Of a stretch of 64,000 nucleotides of DNA, positions 55,430 to 64,000 are shown piece by piece. The stretch covers positions 4,898,001-4,962,000 of the forward strand of contig BCHX01000001.1 of the NCBI GenBank assembly GCA_001599755.1, given 5' to 3'. Both the position numbers and the translations under genes were made by a program. Numbering within the stretch: position 1 is the stretch's first letter; each line of letters opens with the position of its first letter. The notes under the pieces are model-generated. The model was given only the letters and a program-made list of their open reading frames with translations, was not told the origin of the DNA and did no database searches. Origin of the DNA: Gliomastix tumulicola. Its lineage: Eukaryota > Ascomycota > Sordariomycetes > Hypocreales > Bionectriaceae.

Positions 55430-58250
55430 ATGAAGACCGATTTCAAGGTATGACTCTCTCAATTGGTCCCATCGCAATTTGCAAAACTAGCTAACATTCC
55501 CTTTAGTTTTCGAACTTGCTGGGCACTGTCTACTGCCAGGGCAACTTGCTCTTCAGCCCGGACGGCACTCACCTTTTCTCGCCGGTGGGCAACAGGGTTA
55601 CAGTCTTCAACTTGGTCGAGTACGTTAGGATCGCAATTGTATGCCTATCAAGATACAAGGCAGCTAATACTGTCCCAGAAACAAGTCACATACCCTTCCC
55701 TTTGCGCACCGCAAAAACATCAGCCGCATTGGACTTACACCCCAAGGCAACCTTCTACTCTCAATTGACGACGATGGCTACGCGATTCTCACAAACGTCA
55801 CCCGGCGCATCTCGATCTACCACTTTACTTTCCGAACAAAGGTCACGGCCCTCGCCTTCTCTCCCTCTGGCCGTCACTTTGCCGTAGGTCTTGGCCGAAG
55901 AACAGAGGTCTGGCAGGTCCCGTCCACGCCGGAAGCCAATGATGAGGGCGAGCTCGACTTCGCGCCTTTCGTCAAGCACCACAGTCACATGGGTCATTTT
56001 GACGATGTTACATCCATTGTCTGGTCGAGCGATTCGCGATTCTTCTTGACGGCGTCCAAGGATTTGACATCACGGATATGGAGCTTGAACGCTGAGGAAG
56101 GGTTCCAGCCGACGGTGCTTGGAGGCCACAGGCAGGCAGTCATTGGCACATGGTTCTCTGAGGACCAGGAAACGATCTATAGCGTCAGCAAGGATGGCGC
56201 TGTGTTCACCTGGAAGTACGTCAAGCCAAAGAGGAGGGAGGATGAGCCGATAGAGGAGGATGAGGACGACGAGTCTGACATGCGGTGGCGCATTGTCGAG
56301 AGGCATTATTTCATGCAGGGAAGTGCACATGTGAGGTGTGCTGTGTTCCATCCCTCCTCCAATCTCCTGGTTGCTGGTTTCTCCGACGGCCTGTTCGGCC
56401 TCTACGAAATGCCCGACTTCAACAACATCCACAAGCTTAGCATCTCGCAAAACGACATTGATTTTGTGACAATCAACTCTAGCGGCGAATGGCTAGCCTT
56501 CGGCGCCTCCAAACTCGGCCAGCTGCTGGTATGGGAGTGGCAGTCTGAATCATACATCCTCAAACAGCAGGGTCACTTCGATTCGATGAACTCTTTAGTA
56601 TATGCCCCAGACGGCCAGCGGATAGTAACGACAGCAGACGATGGCAAGATCAAGGTCTGGGATACCGAGTCGGGCTTCTGCATCGTCACCTTCACTGAGC
56701 ACACAAGCGGCGTCACAGCATGCGAGTTCGCGAAGAAGGGGAACGTCCTTTTCACAGCGAGTCTGGACGGTTCAATACGAGCATGGGATCTGATCAGGTA
56801 CCGCAACTTCCGGACGTTTACCGCGCCAACGAGACTGTCCTTCGCCTGCATGGCCGTGGATCCAAGTGGTGAGGTTGTTGCGGCGGGCTCACTGGACTCG
56901 TTTGATATACACATCTGGTCTGTCCAGACCGGCCAGCTACTGGACAGGCTGGCGGGCCATGAGGGGCCTGTGTCGGCCCTGGCATTCGCACCCAATGGGA
57001 ATACCCTGGTGAGCGGTAGCTGGGATAGGACGGCACGTATTTGGTCCATCTTCAGCAGAACACAGACCAGCGAACCGCTACAGCTGCAAGCGGATGTGAT
57101 TGACGTGGCGGTCCGCCCCGACTCATTGCAGCTTGCTGTGTCAACTCTCGACGGACAACTCACATTCTGGACCATGTCAGACGCAGAGCAAGTTGCCGGC
57201 TTGGACGGGAGGAGAGATGTCTCTGGTGGTCGCAAGATCAGTGATCGAAGGACGGCCGCCAACGTGTCCGGTACCAAAAGCTTCAGCACTATTCGTTACA
57301 GCACGGATGGAAGCTGTCTGTTGGCTGGAGGCAACAGCAAGTATATTTGCCTCTACTCTGTCAGCACCATGGTCCTTCTCAAGAAGTTCACCGTCAGCAT
57401 CAACCTCTCCCTGTCGGGCACGCAAGAGTTCCTGAACAGCAAGCTCATGACGGAAGCTGGTCCCCAAGGCGAACTCGATGAAATAGGCGAGGAGTCTGAC
57501 CGCGAGAACCGCCTCGACAAGAGGCTACCCGGCTCAAAACGAGGCGGCGATCCCTCGGAGCGGAAGCGGAATGCTGAGGTTCGCGTGACTGGATTGGGCT
57601 TCTCGCCTGCAGGCACGTCATTCTGCGCCGCCTCGACAGAAGGCCTCTTGATCTACAGCCTTGACAACACGGTCCAGTTCGACCCTTTCGATCTCAACAT
57701 GGAAATCACGCCGGCCTCTACTCTTGCGGTGCTGGAGCAAGAAAAGGACTACCTCAAGGCGTTGGTCATGGCCTTCCGACTGAACGAGGCCGGGTTGATC
57801 AAGCGCGTATTCCAGGCCGTTCCCCCGGCCGAGGTTGGCCTCGTCGTCGCTGATGTCCCGACGGTGTACGTCTCTCGTCTGATCCGGTTCGTGGCCGCCC
57901 AGACTGAGGCGTCTCCCCACATCGAGTTCTGTTTGTTGTGGATCAAGGCTATCGTAGACAAGCACGGTAGCTGGCTCCGCGAAAACAGAGCCAAGATCGA
58001 TGTCGAACTGCGAGTTGTGTCAAGGGCCGTCTCTCGGATGAGGGATGAGATCCGTAGACTGGCAGACGACAACGTCTACATGATCGACTACCTGATGGGC
58101 CAGGCAGAGAAGACAAAGGACGGAAAGCAAGTGTCATTATCAAGCGTGGCAGCTGGGAACGGGCCGGACAAGATGCTATTGGACCTTAACGACGATGCCG
58201 AATCAGACTCAGGCGGTTCTGACGATGCTGAGTGGATAGGACTGGACTAA
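55430..58250 (+). CDS. PWP2: Periodic tryptophan protein 2 (Pwp2/Utp1), SSU processome
   Basis: Exons 55430-55447, 55507-55619 and 55679-58250 give 900 residues (yeast 923). The first exon encodes only MKTDFK. Two tandem WD40 propellers follow with clear repeat ends: SRIWSLNAE, IKVWDTESG, IRAWDLIRY, IHIWSVQTG and ARIWSIFSR. The carboxy-terminal Utp12-type helical domain begins near VLEQEKDYLKALVMAFRLNEA, and the end is acidic (DDAESDSGGSDDAEW). Pwp2 is a core UTP-B subunit that binds the U3 snoRNA / 5' ETS region during 18S rRNA maturation in the nucleolus. Introns: GTATGA/TTAG at phase 0 and GTACGT/CCAG at phase 2. Convergent with the next gene, stop codons only 82 bp apart. Confidence 0.96.
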
Positions 58251-58308
58251 TGTTACAAGGAGAAAAAATGAAAAATTCTGAATATCCATCACACGTATTG
58301 TTACACTG

Positions 58309-58326
58309 CTCTCTCTCTCTCTCTCT
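58309..58326. repeat. (CT)9 microsatellite between two convergent stop codons
   Basis: Pure CT dinucleotides in the 82-bp gap between the PWP2 stop and the stop of the minus-strand gene. Confidence 0.93.
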
Positions 58327-58332
58327 GTTCCA

Positions 58333-59889
58333 TCACCAGCCCTTCTTGGGTATTCCATCCCACGCCTTAGAGAATCCCGCCTGCCTCGCCCATGTCGCCG
58401 GACCTCCACTCTCGACCGAATCAACCAGCAGATAATGGGCGGCAAGCCACTCCTTGTCCTCCCTTATCCGCACCCAATCCCTATCAGCGTACGGCTGCGA
58501 AACCTCCTGAGCGATGAGCAGCGACCGCGCGACTTTGATGATGTGGCCGTCGTCGTCCATCTTGTGAATGCGTGGGAGCAGATCAGCCGGCCGAGAGACA
58601 AGAGTCGCATCCCGTGGCTTGTATGTGCTTAGCAGTTCCGGCTGCAGAGGGGGAGATCCGCGGGCGATGTAGTTGAGGACATCCTGGCGCATCTTCCACT
58701 CTAGCATCCGAACCCTGGTCGCGGTTGGGATGAAGGGTAACTTGTTGAATGTGAGGAAGATGGGCCCCGAGTTGAGGTGATGACTTGGGGTCATGTCAGT
58801 TGGAAATCACTCTTCGTGTGTCTCGACACAATCTCCGACACAGCAGGGTATACTCACATGAAGAAGAAGTCGTACTTGGGCACGTGAGGCGCGTGCACCG
58901 CCGTCGACGCAGCAACATACGCCGCCGTATGCACCATCTCCGCCGTCCGCTCCTCCAGCTCCTCGGCCCTGACCCTCACCCTGCTCAGCAGCTCCAGGGC
59001 CTCCGGCTTCGCTCTGGTCAACACGCCATCCCTGATCTTGATCTCGTCCTCCCAGTGAGAGCTCCCCCTCAGCTTCTCGTGCTGCCCCGCCGCGAGCCCC
59101 TCGAGAAGCGAGACAAGCGGGACTTGTTGTTGTTGTTCCTCGTCATCATCGCGCGTCGCCGCGAGCTTCTCGACCTCGGCCATCACGTCGCCGAGCTCAT
59201 TCTTATGCACCGCCGCCTGCGCGAGCGCAGACGCAACAATGGCCGGCTGCGCCCACTCGACGCCGTACATGAGCTGGATGATCGGGTGCAGCAAGCCCGC
59301 AAACATCCGCGCCTGCAGGTCCCGGGCTGCGTCCGACTCGGCGAAGAGGTACTCCGCGAGAACCGGCTCCCAGCCGCCGCGGGCGTCCATCTCGCCCTGG
59401 AAGAAGGCGAGCCACGTCGGGAAGGTGGTGCCCTTGCCAATGTACTTGCGTGACGCGGTGGCGTAGTCCGCGCGCAGCTCGTCGAGGGCAGATGACTGGG
59501 CGTCGCGGAGGCGGAGCTGGTATGTTTCGTTGTCCTTGTAGGCCTTCTTGAGGGACGATACGGAGGCTCCTGTGCCGTAGAGGGAGAGAAGGTGATGAAC
59601 GATCTGGAAAGGGGGGGGGGGGGAAGGAACGGGATGTGAGTTGTTGGATGAGAACGAGTGAGAGGGGTGAGACGTACGTGGTTGTGGAATCCGGCAGGGT
59701 TGAAGAAGACATTATGGCTCTTGAGTATGAGACACGTTAGCAAGGTGTTGATATGAGTTGAAATAGAGCTCGCACCTCGAGATCTTTCTGCAGCAGGGCG
59801 GTGACCTCGTTGGCTGTCTTAGCGTCCTGCTCGAACTTCAGGAGGCCCGAGTCTGCGGGCGCGACCTGAATGTGATGCGCAGTAGCCAT
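58333..59889 (-). CDS. Questin oxidase-like protein (DUF4243 / AflY family)
   Basis: Exons 59889-59776, 59719-59678, 59603-58858 and 58783-58333 give 450 residues, normal for the family. The second exon (42 nt) carries the family start SHNVFFNPAGFHNH, and the third begins IVHHLLSLYGTGAS: paired His motifs typical of this group. Later motifs are HPIIQLMYGVEW and, across intron 3, KYDFFFIHHLNSGPIFL. Family members include questin oxidase GedK/GedF-type enzymes and AflY, which act in Baeyer-Villiger-type steps of aromatic polyketide pathways, but many copies lie outside clusters. No polyketide synthase or other biosynthetic gene is present here, so the substrate is unknown. Intron 2 has a 13-nt C run as its pyrimidine tract. 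Confidence 0.85.
59611..59623. repeat. Homopolymer of 13 G next to a splice acceptor
   Basis: On the coding strand it is a C run directly upstream of TTTCCAG, the acceptor of intron 2 of the questin-oxidase-like gene. Confidence 0.92.
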
Positions 59890-60866
59890 GCTTCGAGACT
59901 GTATTCTGGCTGACTCTAATAACGGTATTCGACTTGTCTTGAGTATATTCGAGACGGCTGCCCGTTGCGTGTGTCTGAGGAGTGAGGGATGCATGAAGCA
60001 CGCAGTGACAGGGCAGGCCAAACGACCCAACCACAAACGCGAAGTAACGTGTCCTTTATATACTCCAAATATTGAACCAGACAGGGCAAAGTAAGGTAGC
60101 ATTAGTTCGGACCTCTGACAATTCTCCGAAGGTGTCGCCGTCGAAAGTTGGGGTAGAGTTACGACATCAGAGCAGGGACGAGAGTCTAGGACGGATCGGA
60201 GATGCGGTCCAGTGATATCACTTTGATGACAAATAATGACCAGGTTCAAGGGGGAGACTGTGACACTAGAACTACTGGCGAGCGTATTCCTCGTGATCAT
60301 AAATCGTGATGCTACCACGCCAACCTTGGATAAGTGGCCAGCCAATGCCATGCGAGCAATATGACTGCGAGAACATTACCATCTGCCCCGGATTACAGAT
60401 CTGCAGTCTAGAGGATGGAGGGTGGTCAGTGGGTGAAGGAAATCTTGAGCCACTTACGCAGCCAAGATATGTGGGTTAATGGCTCAATTATTATTTCAAC
60501 CACGTGGGAGCTCCGAGACATCCACACGGTCTCGGACTTGGGTCTCGGTCTTCGGTCCCCGGGCCTGTCCGGTTTTGACGGGAGCCCTGCCTGACATTAC
60601 TGTTGCCCTTTTTCGTTTTACAATGGGCAGTCGATGTGCCTGCCATGCGAAAGTAGTAGACATCAGAGTTGATTCAATTCAACGTGCTCACTCCTCTTGT
60701 GGTATCATCGACAGCCAGGCCCTTCGCACTCCACGCAATATGTAGTCTTTCAGCTTGACATCCATGTCTCTATCGCCATTTTAACCTGATCTCCCGTCAT
60801 GTCATCGCGTCCTTATAAATTTCCTGGACAAGTCTCAGTCCATCCCGTGACGTAAGGGTTGCTGAC
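59890..60866. other. Intergenic region without recognised gene
   Basis: About 980 bp between the starts of the questin-oxidase-like gene and the 3' end of the NAP gene, both on the minus strand. Short frames only. Confidence 0.5.
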
Positions 60867-61989
60867 TTAAACCTTGCGCTTCTTGCTGGGAGCAGCAACC
60901 TCGTCGGTGCCCTCCATGTCCTCATCCTCGTCCTCAAAGCCAAAATCGCTCAGGCCGTCCAGCTCCTGGGCAGTCCCTATGGCTAGCAGTTAGTAGGCGG
61001 TTGTGCATTCGACCGAGGAAACATGTGGCCAAGGAGGTGCCATTTCCGTCCACGTCCCTCGCACGCGAGCAGTGGGCTAGTTTGGGAACTTACTGAAGTA
61101 GTTGAGGGCATTGGGCCAGAAGTCGTCAGAAATGCAGACAGCGAGGTCATCACCAGTGGGGAAGATCTCCCACTCGAACTCCTCCTCATCGTCGTCCTCG
61201 TCGTCCTCCTCCATGGCGTCGGTCTTCTCGCCCGCCTTGAGGGCCCGGCGCTTCTCCTCGTACGCCTTGGTAGCCTCGGCGTGCTCCTCGTCGGAGATCT
61301 TGCGGCCGCGGAAGCCGAACCAGGCGAAGAAGCTCAGGCCGTCGAGGGCGGTGTTGTCCATCTTCTCCTTGAGCTGCTTCTTGGCGGGGGTCTCGTCGGT
61401 CTTGCCGGCGGCCTCCTCGTCGGCGATGGTCTTGACGAGGGCCAGCATGCCGTTGGTCAGGTCCTTGCCCTCCTTCCACTTGATGTCGACGGGCTCGGAG
61501 ACGAGGCCCTCCCACTCGTCCTTGGCGCGGCGCCACCAGAACTTCTTCTCGAGCACCTTGTTCTCGAAGGTGTCGTTCTCGCTGAACTCCCACTTGATGG
61601 AGATGCTGCGCGGGTCACCGTCGGGGAGCTCGAAGCGCTCGACGGTGAGGGTGGTGAGGTGGTTCAGGAGCAGGATGGCATCGGTGGGCTGGACGTACTC
61701 GTCGATGTCCGGGGGGCTCTGCTCGATGGCGAGGGGCCAGAAGCTGGGGATGCCGGCGACGACCTTGGCGCGCTTGATGTAGAGGTCCTTGTTGAGCTTG
61801 TGCTGGTAGCGGACTGGATTGCAAAGGCATGTTAGCGAATGTGTGTGCCTCTGTGTGGGTATCTCCCTCTCTCTTCAGTGCGAAGGAGGCGGGGAAAAAC
61901 GTACGCAGCTCAAGCTCAGCATCCTCGAAGTCAAACTCGAGCTCCTCGAGCTGCTCGTAAGAGACCTGGTTCTCGCCCTCGGCAGACAT
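60867..61989 (-). CDS. VPS75: Nucleosome assembly protein family, SET/Vps75-like histone chaperone
   Basis: Exons 61989-61905, 61813-61094 and 60976-60867 give 304 residues. An amino-terminal helix (YEQLEELEFDFEDAELELL) leads into the dimerisation helix, then the NAP earmuff domain with IPSFWPLAIEQSPP and KVLEKKFWWRRAKDEWEG. A Glu/Asp tract (DDEDDDEEEFEWEIFP) and the segment DDLAVCISDDFWPNALNYF follow. The last exon ends with an acidic stretch and SKKRKV, a classical nuclear localisation signal also seen at the end of yeast Vps75. Such proteins bind H3-H4 and, for Vps75, the acetyltransferase Rtt109. SET/TAF-I is the alternative name; I cannot separate the two subgroups by eye. Introns: GTACGT/CCAG and GTAAGT/ATAG. 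Confidence 0.85.
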
Positions 61990-63572
61990 GGCTAATGTTT
62001 CTCTGCGATAAGGTATATATGTATAGAATGAAGGAAATTTCGCGGGACTGAGGGAGGAAGAAAAACAAGATATTGCGCAACCTAAGTAGGTAAATGTGGA
62101 CAAGCTGCGCCGAGCGCAGGTAAGGGCTTTTTATACCTAACTACTGCTACCTAATCCAAACCCAAAGCCACCTCAGCTCTCCCGGATCTACAGGACCCTT
62201 CCTTTCGTGGGACGAGAGCAGAGATTGCCACGAACTAGATCCAGAAAGGAAGGCCTAATCTAACGGAGCAGATGCAAGTGACACACAAAAACAGAAAATA
62301 AATAAACAAACCAGGTAGGGGAAAAGTACAAATGGCAGACCGCCATCGTCTCTGGCAACCGTTGGATCCAGCGATTGGAGGGGCAGATGGAAGGACTGGC
62401 AGGAAAAAAAAAGTTTTTGGTGGGGTTGGGCTGATGTCACTGGCAGTTAGGAGGTGGGGTGGACCCTGGCTTTTCTCTCCAGCGGGTTTAGCACCGAGCC
62501 AACGGCATGGACAGTGGGGAGAGCTTGCCAGTGGGCGAATTGCGGTGCTGTGATTGGGCCATGCATCGCTAAGATGCCCAGATTTTACAGCTATTGCACG
62601 AGGTCGGAGAAAAGAAGGAAGGAGGTACAATTTTCCTCCCAATAAGTACTAATACCTACTAGTAGTTGGCTACCCTGAAATATTGACGGTGATGTGCAAA
62701 TGTGAAGCATGGTGATGCATCAAGCTTGATCACGGGCCAGCTTGATTTTGAAAGCCTCATCAACACCATCTTGACGTGCGTATAATGACCATGTCTACTA
62801 GAAGGATGATTCCATAGTGATAGCTGAGAGTGGATGCCGTCTAGGTAGAGTCAATATTGGAGAGAAGTTGTCGCACGGATACCTTAGGCTCATGAGATTA
62901 GTAAACTTAATTAACCACTGACAGGAATCTCCTTGAGCATCTTATTTCAGATGAAGACGAACCCTCACTCAGGACAAAGACTTTGCACAATTAGATACCA
63001 CTCAATCCTCTGCCCGCAGGAAGCGAGGGAAGGTGCGGCTTCACCCCACTCCTTCCTGTTGCTGCTGGCCTCATACAAACACCAGACAGCTATTGTGAGA
63101 CATGACCTGACGCTCACATTTACACAAACGTTCCTCAAGCATCACCCGGCACATTGTGAGAGTCGCTTCGCTTTTCCGTCATCCTGTTTGTTACAGGTAG
63201 AGCGGCTGCTGTTTGCTGCTGTCAATCATCGGCAGACACTCATCAATAGGGAAGAAAAGAATCGCCGCCCTCCAACAATGCCGAAAATACTACTTCAGCG
63301 ACCCGCCAACAATGGCACTCCTTCAGCTCACTTCAACTTCATCATCTCCCACCTCCCCCATACACGACCCCCAACTTCTGATTCTTCACTCATCTTCGAC
63401 CTCCAACCTCCAACCTCCAACCCTTGCATACCGCACCTTGTCTACTTAACGTTGCGGCAAGACTACCGACATACCGCTCCAAGCACGTCTACCGCAGCTT
63501 CATTCCAACTTCCACTTGGAGCAAACCTCCACAAGTCACACTTTTCGGCTACCGACTCGATACACCGCCAAG
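61990..63572. other. Divergent intergenic region without recognised gene
   Basis: About 1.58 kb. A run of A (62404-62411) and an exact three-copy CTCCAAC repeat (63401-63421) in the probable leader of the CutC gene are visible. One long frame (62933-63811) runs through but has no coding character and overlaps the CutC start in another phase. Confidence 0.5.
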
Positions 63573-64000
63573 ATGGTGGGCCAAATGTCTCTCGAAGTCG
63601 CCGTCTTTGGCGCCCGCAGTGCCATGAAAGCCCAGGAGGCCGGCGCTCAGCGCATCGAGCTCAATGCCCCAGGCTCCTACTTCACCGGGGGCCTCACGCC
63701 CTCTATCCAGGAGCTCACCTCCATCGCGCCGGAGCTGAAGATCCCGGTCCGCATCATGATTCGCCCCGCCGGTCACGCTCTTCCTACGACTGGGATGGTC
63801 GGTCAGTCTGACTTTGATTACTCCCCCCTCGAGTTTGACTTGATGCAGGAATCCATCCGAGCCTTCAAGGAGGCCGGCGTCATGAACCCCGTCCGGGGAG
63901 ACGGGTTTGTGTTCGGGATTGTCAGGAGAGCCTCCCACGGACGGGCCAGCACAAACCCTGGTAGTCTTGACCAAGACGCTGCTGATACCCAGGGTAACAG
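63573..64000 (+). CDS. CutC-family protein (3' end cut by window)
   Basis: The frame opens at 63573 (MVGQMSLEVAVFGARSAMKA) and runs to the window edge, so only 142 residues are visible of an expected 230-270. CutC signatures are present: LEVAVFGARSA, the AQRIELNAPGSYFTGGLTPS strand-loop, IRIMIRP-like VRIMIRPAG and GDGFVFGIV. The family forms a TIM barrel. It was named for copper homeostasis in bacteria, but its biochemical role is unsettled. Between VRIMIRPAG and FDYSPLEFD there are about 13 extra residues; an unspliced reading is open, and a small intron ending GGTCAG (63808) is possible. A second Met at residue 5 is an alternative start. Confidence 0.82.
   Translation, partial: MVGQMSLEVAVFGARSAMKAQEAGAQRIELNAPGSYFTGGLTPSIQELTSIAPELKIPVRIMIRPAGHALPTTGMVGQSDFDYSPLEFDLMQESIRAFKEAGVMNPVRGDGFVFGIVRRASHGRASTNPGSLDQDAADTQGN

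Noticed and set aside
61023..61835. A 270-codon plus-strand frame opposite the NAP-family gene
   Set aside because: Leu/Val/Glu-rich complement of the acidic and lysine-rich NAP codons; shadow only.
62933..63811. A 292-codon plus-strand frame overlapping the CutC start
   Set aside because: Low-complexity translation of CT- and CA-rich leader DNA. It overlaps the conserved CutC frame in a different phase.
1..64000. CRISPR arrays, bacterial operons, intact transposons and rRNA genes
   Set aside because: No regularly spaced repeats, no transposase or reverse transcriptase motifs and no rRNA-like sequence were seen; the window is eukaryotic and lacks complete mobile elements.

Overview
The window is nuclear DNA of a filamentous ascomycete (Pezizomycotina), most likely a Sordariomycete. 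The genes are intron-rich. The introns are short (mostly 50-150 bp) with GT...AG ends, and many carry a CTAAC-type branch site shortly before the acceptor. The proteins read as orthologues of well-known fungal housekeeping genes: RPB2, Mad2, Ubp14, Isu1, Bur1, Pwp2 and a Cdc12-type septin. An alpha-factor-type pheromone receptor and a torulene-dioxygenase-like carotenoid oxygenase also fit this group. No bacterial operons, CRISPR array, rRNA or tRNA gene could be supported. All exon maps were built by eye from splice motifs and reading-frame continuity.

Layout. 1-13.9 kb: a cut MIT-domain protein (-), the spliceosome-associated CTNNBL1 (+), V-ATPase subunit G (-), PET117 (+), RPB2 (-) and indoleamine 2,3-dioxygenase (-). 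15.4-30.2 kb: ESCRT-I Vps23 (+), Ste2 (+), Mad2 (+), Ubp14 (-), Isu1 (+) and a carotenoid oxygenase (-). 31-36 kb: a gene-poor, locally AT-rich island of broken genes. It holds an UNC93-like membrane protein with its middle missing, an Mpv17/PMP22-like gene with a stop codon, a DUF1479 amino-terminal piece joined directly to the carboxy-terminal part of a GlcNAc-6-phosphate deacetylase, and a frameshifted hexokinase-family fragment. 36.6-46.9 kb: an unknown membrane protein (+), Bur1 kinase (-), L-asparaginase with ankyrin repeats (+) and a USP7/Ubp15-type deubiquitinase (-). A 4.3 kb stretch without a recognisable gene follows. 51.2-64 kb: a mitochondrial PDK/BCKDK-type kinase (+), a septin (-), Pwp2 (+), a questin-oxidase-like protein (-), a Vps75/SET-type NAP (-) and a CutC-family protein (+) cut by the window end.

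The intact genes are mostly unrelated housekeeping functions (transcription, splicing, ubiquitin, cell cycle, Fe-S assembly, ribosome biogenesis) rather than one pathway cluster. Three pairs are head-to-head within 0.6 kb (V-ATPase G/PET117, septin/PWP2) or about 1.1 kb (BUR1/asparaginase). Several others are tail-to-tail with very short gaps. The most unusual parts are the broken-gene island, which looks like the remains of a GlcNAc-catabolic locus and other accessory genes, and the exon structure of the V-ATPase G gene (a start-codon-only exon plus a 9-nt microexon). The in-frame, stop-free intron of STE2 is also notable.
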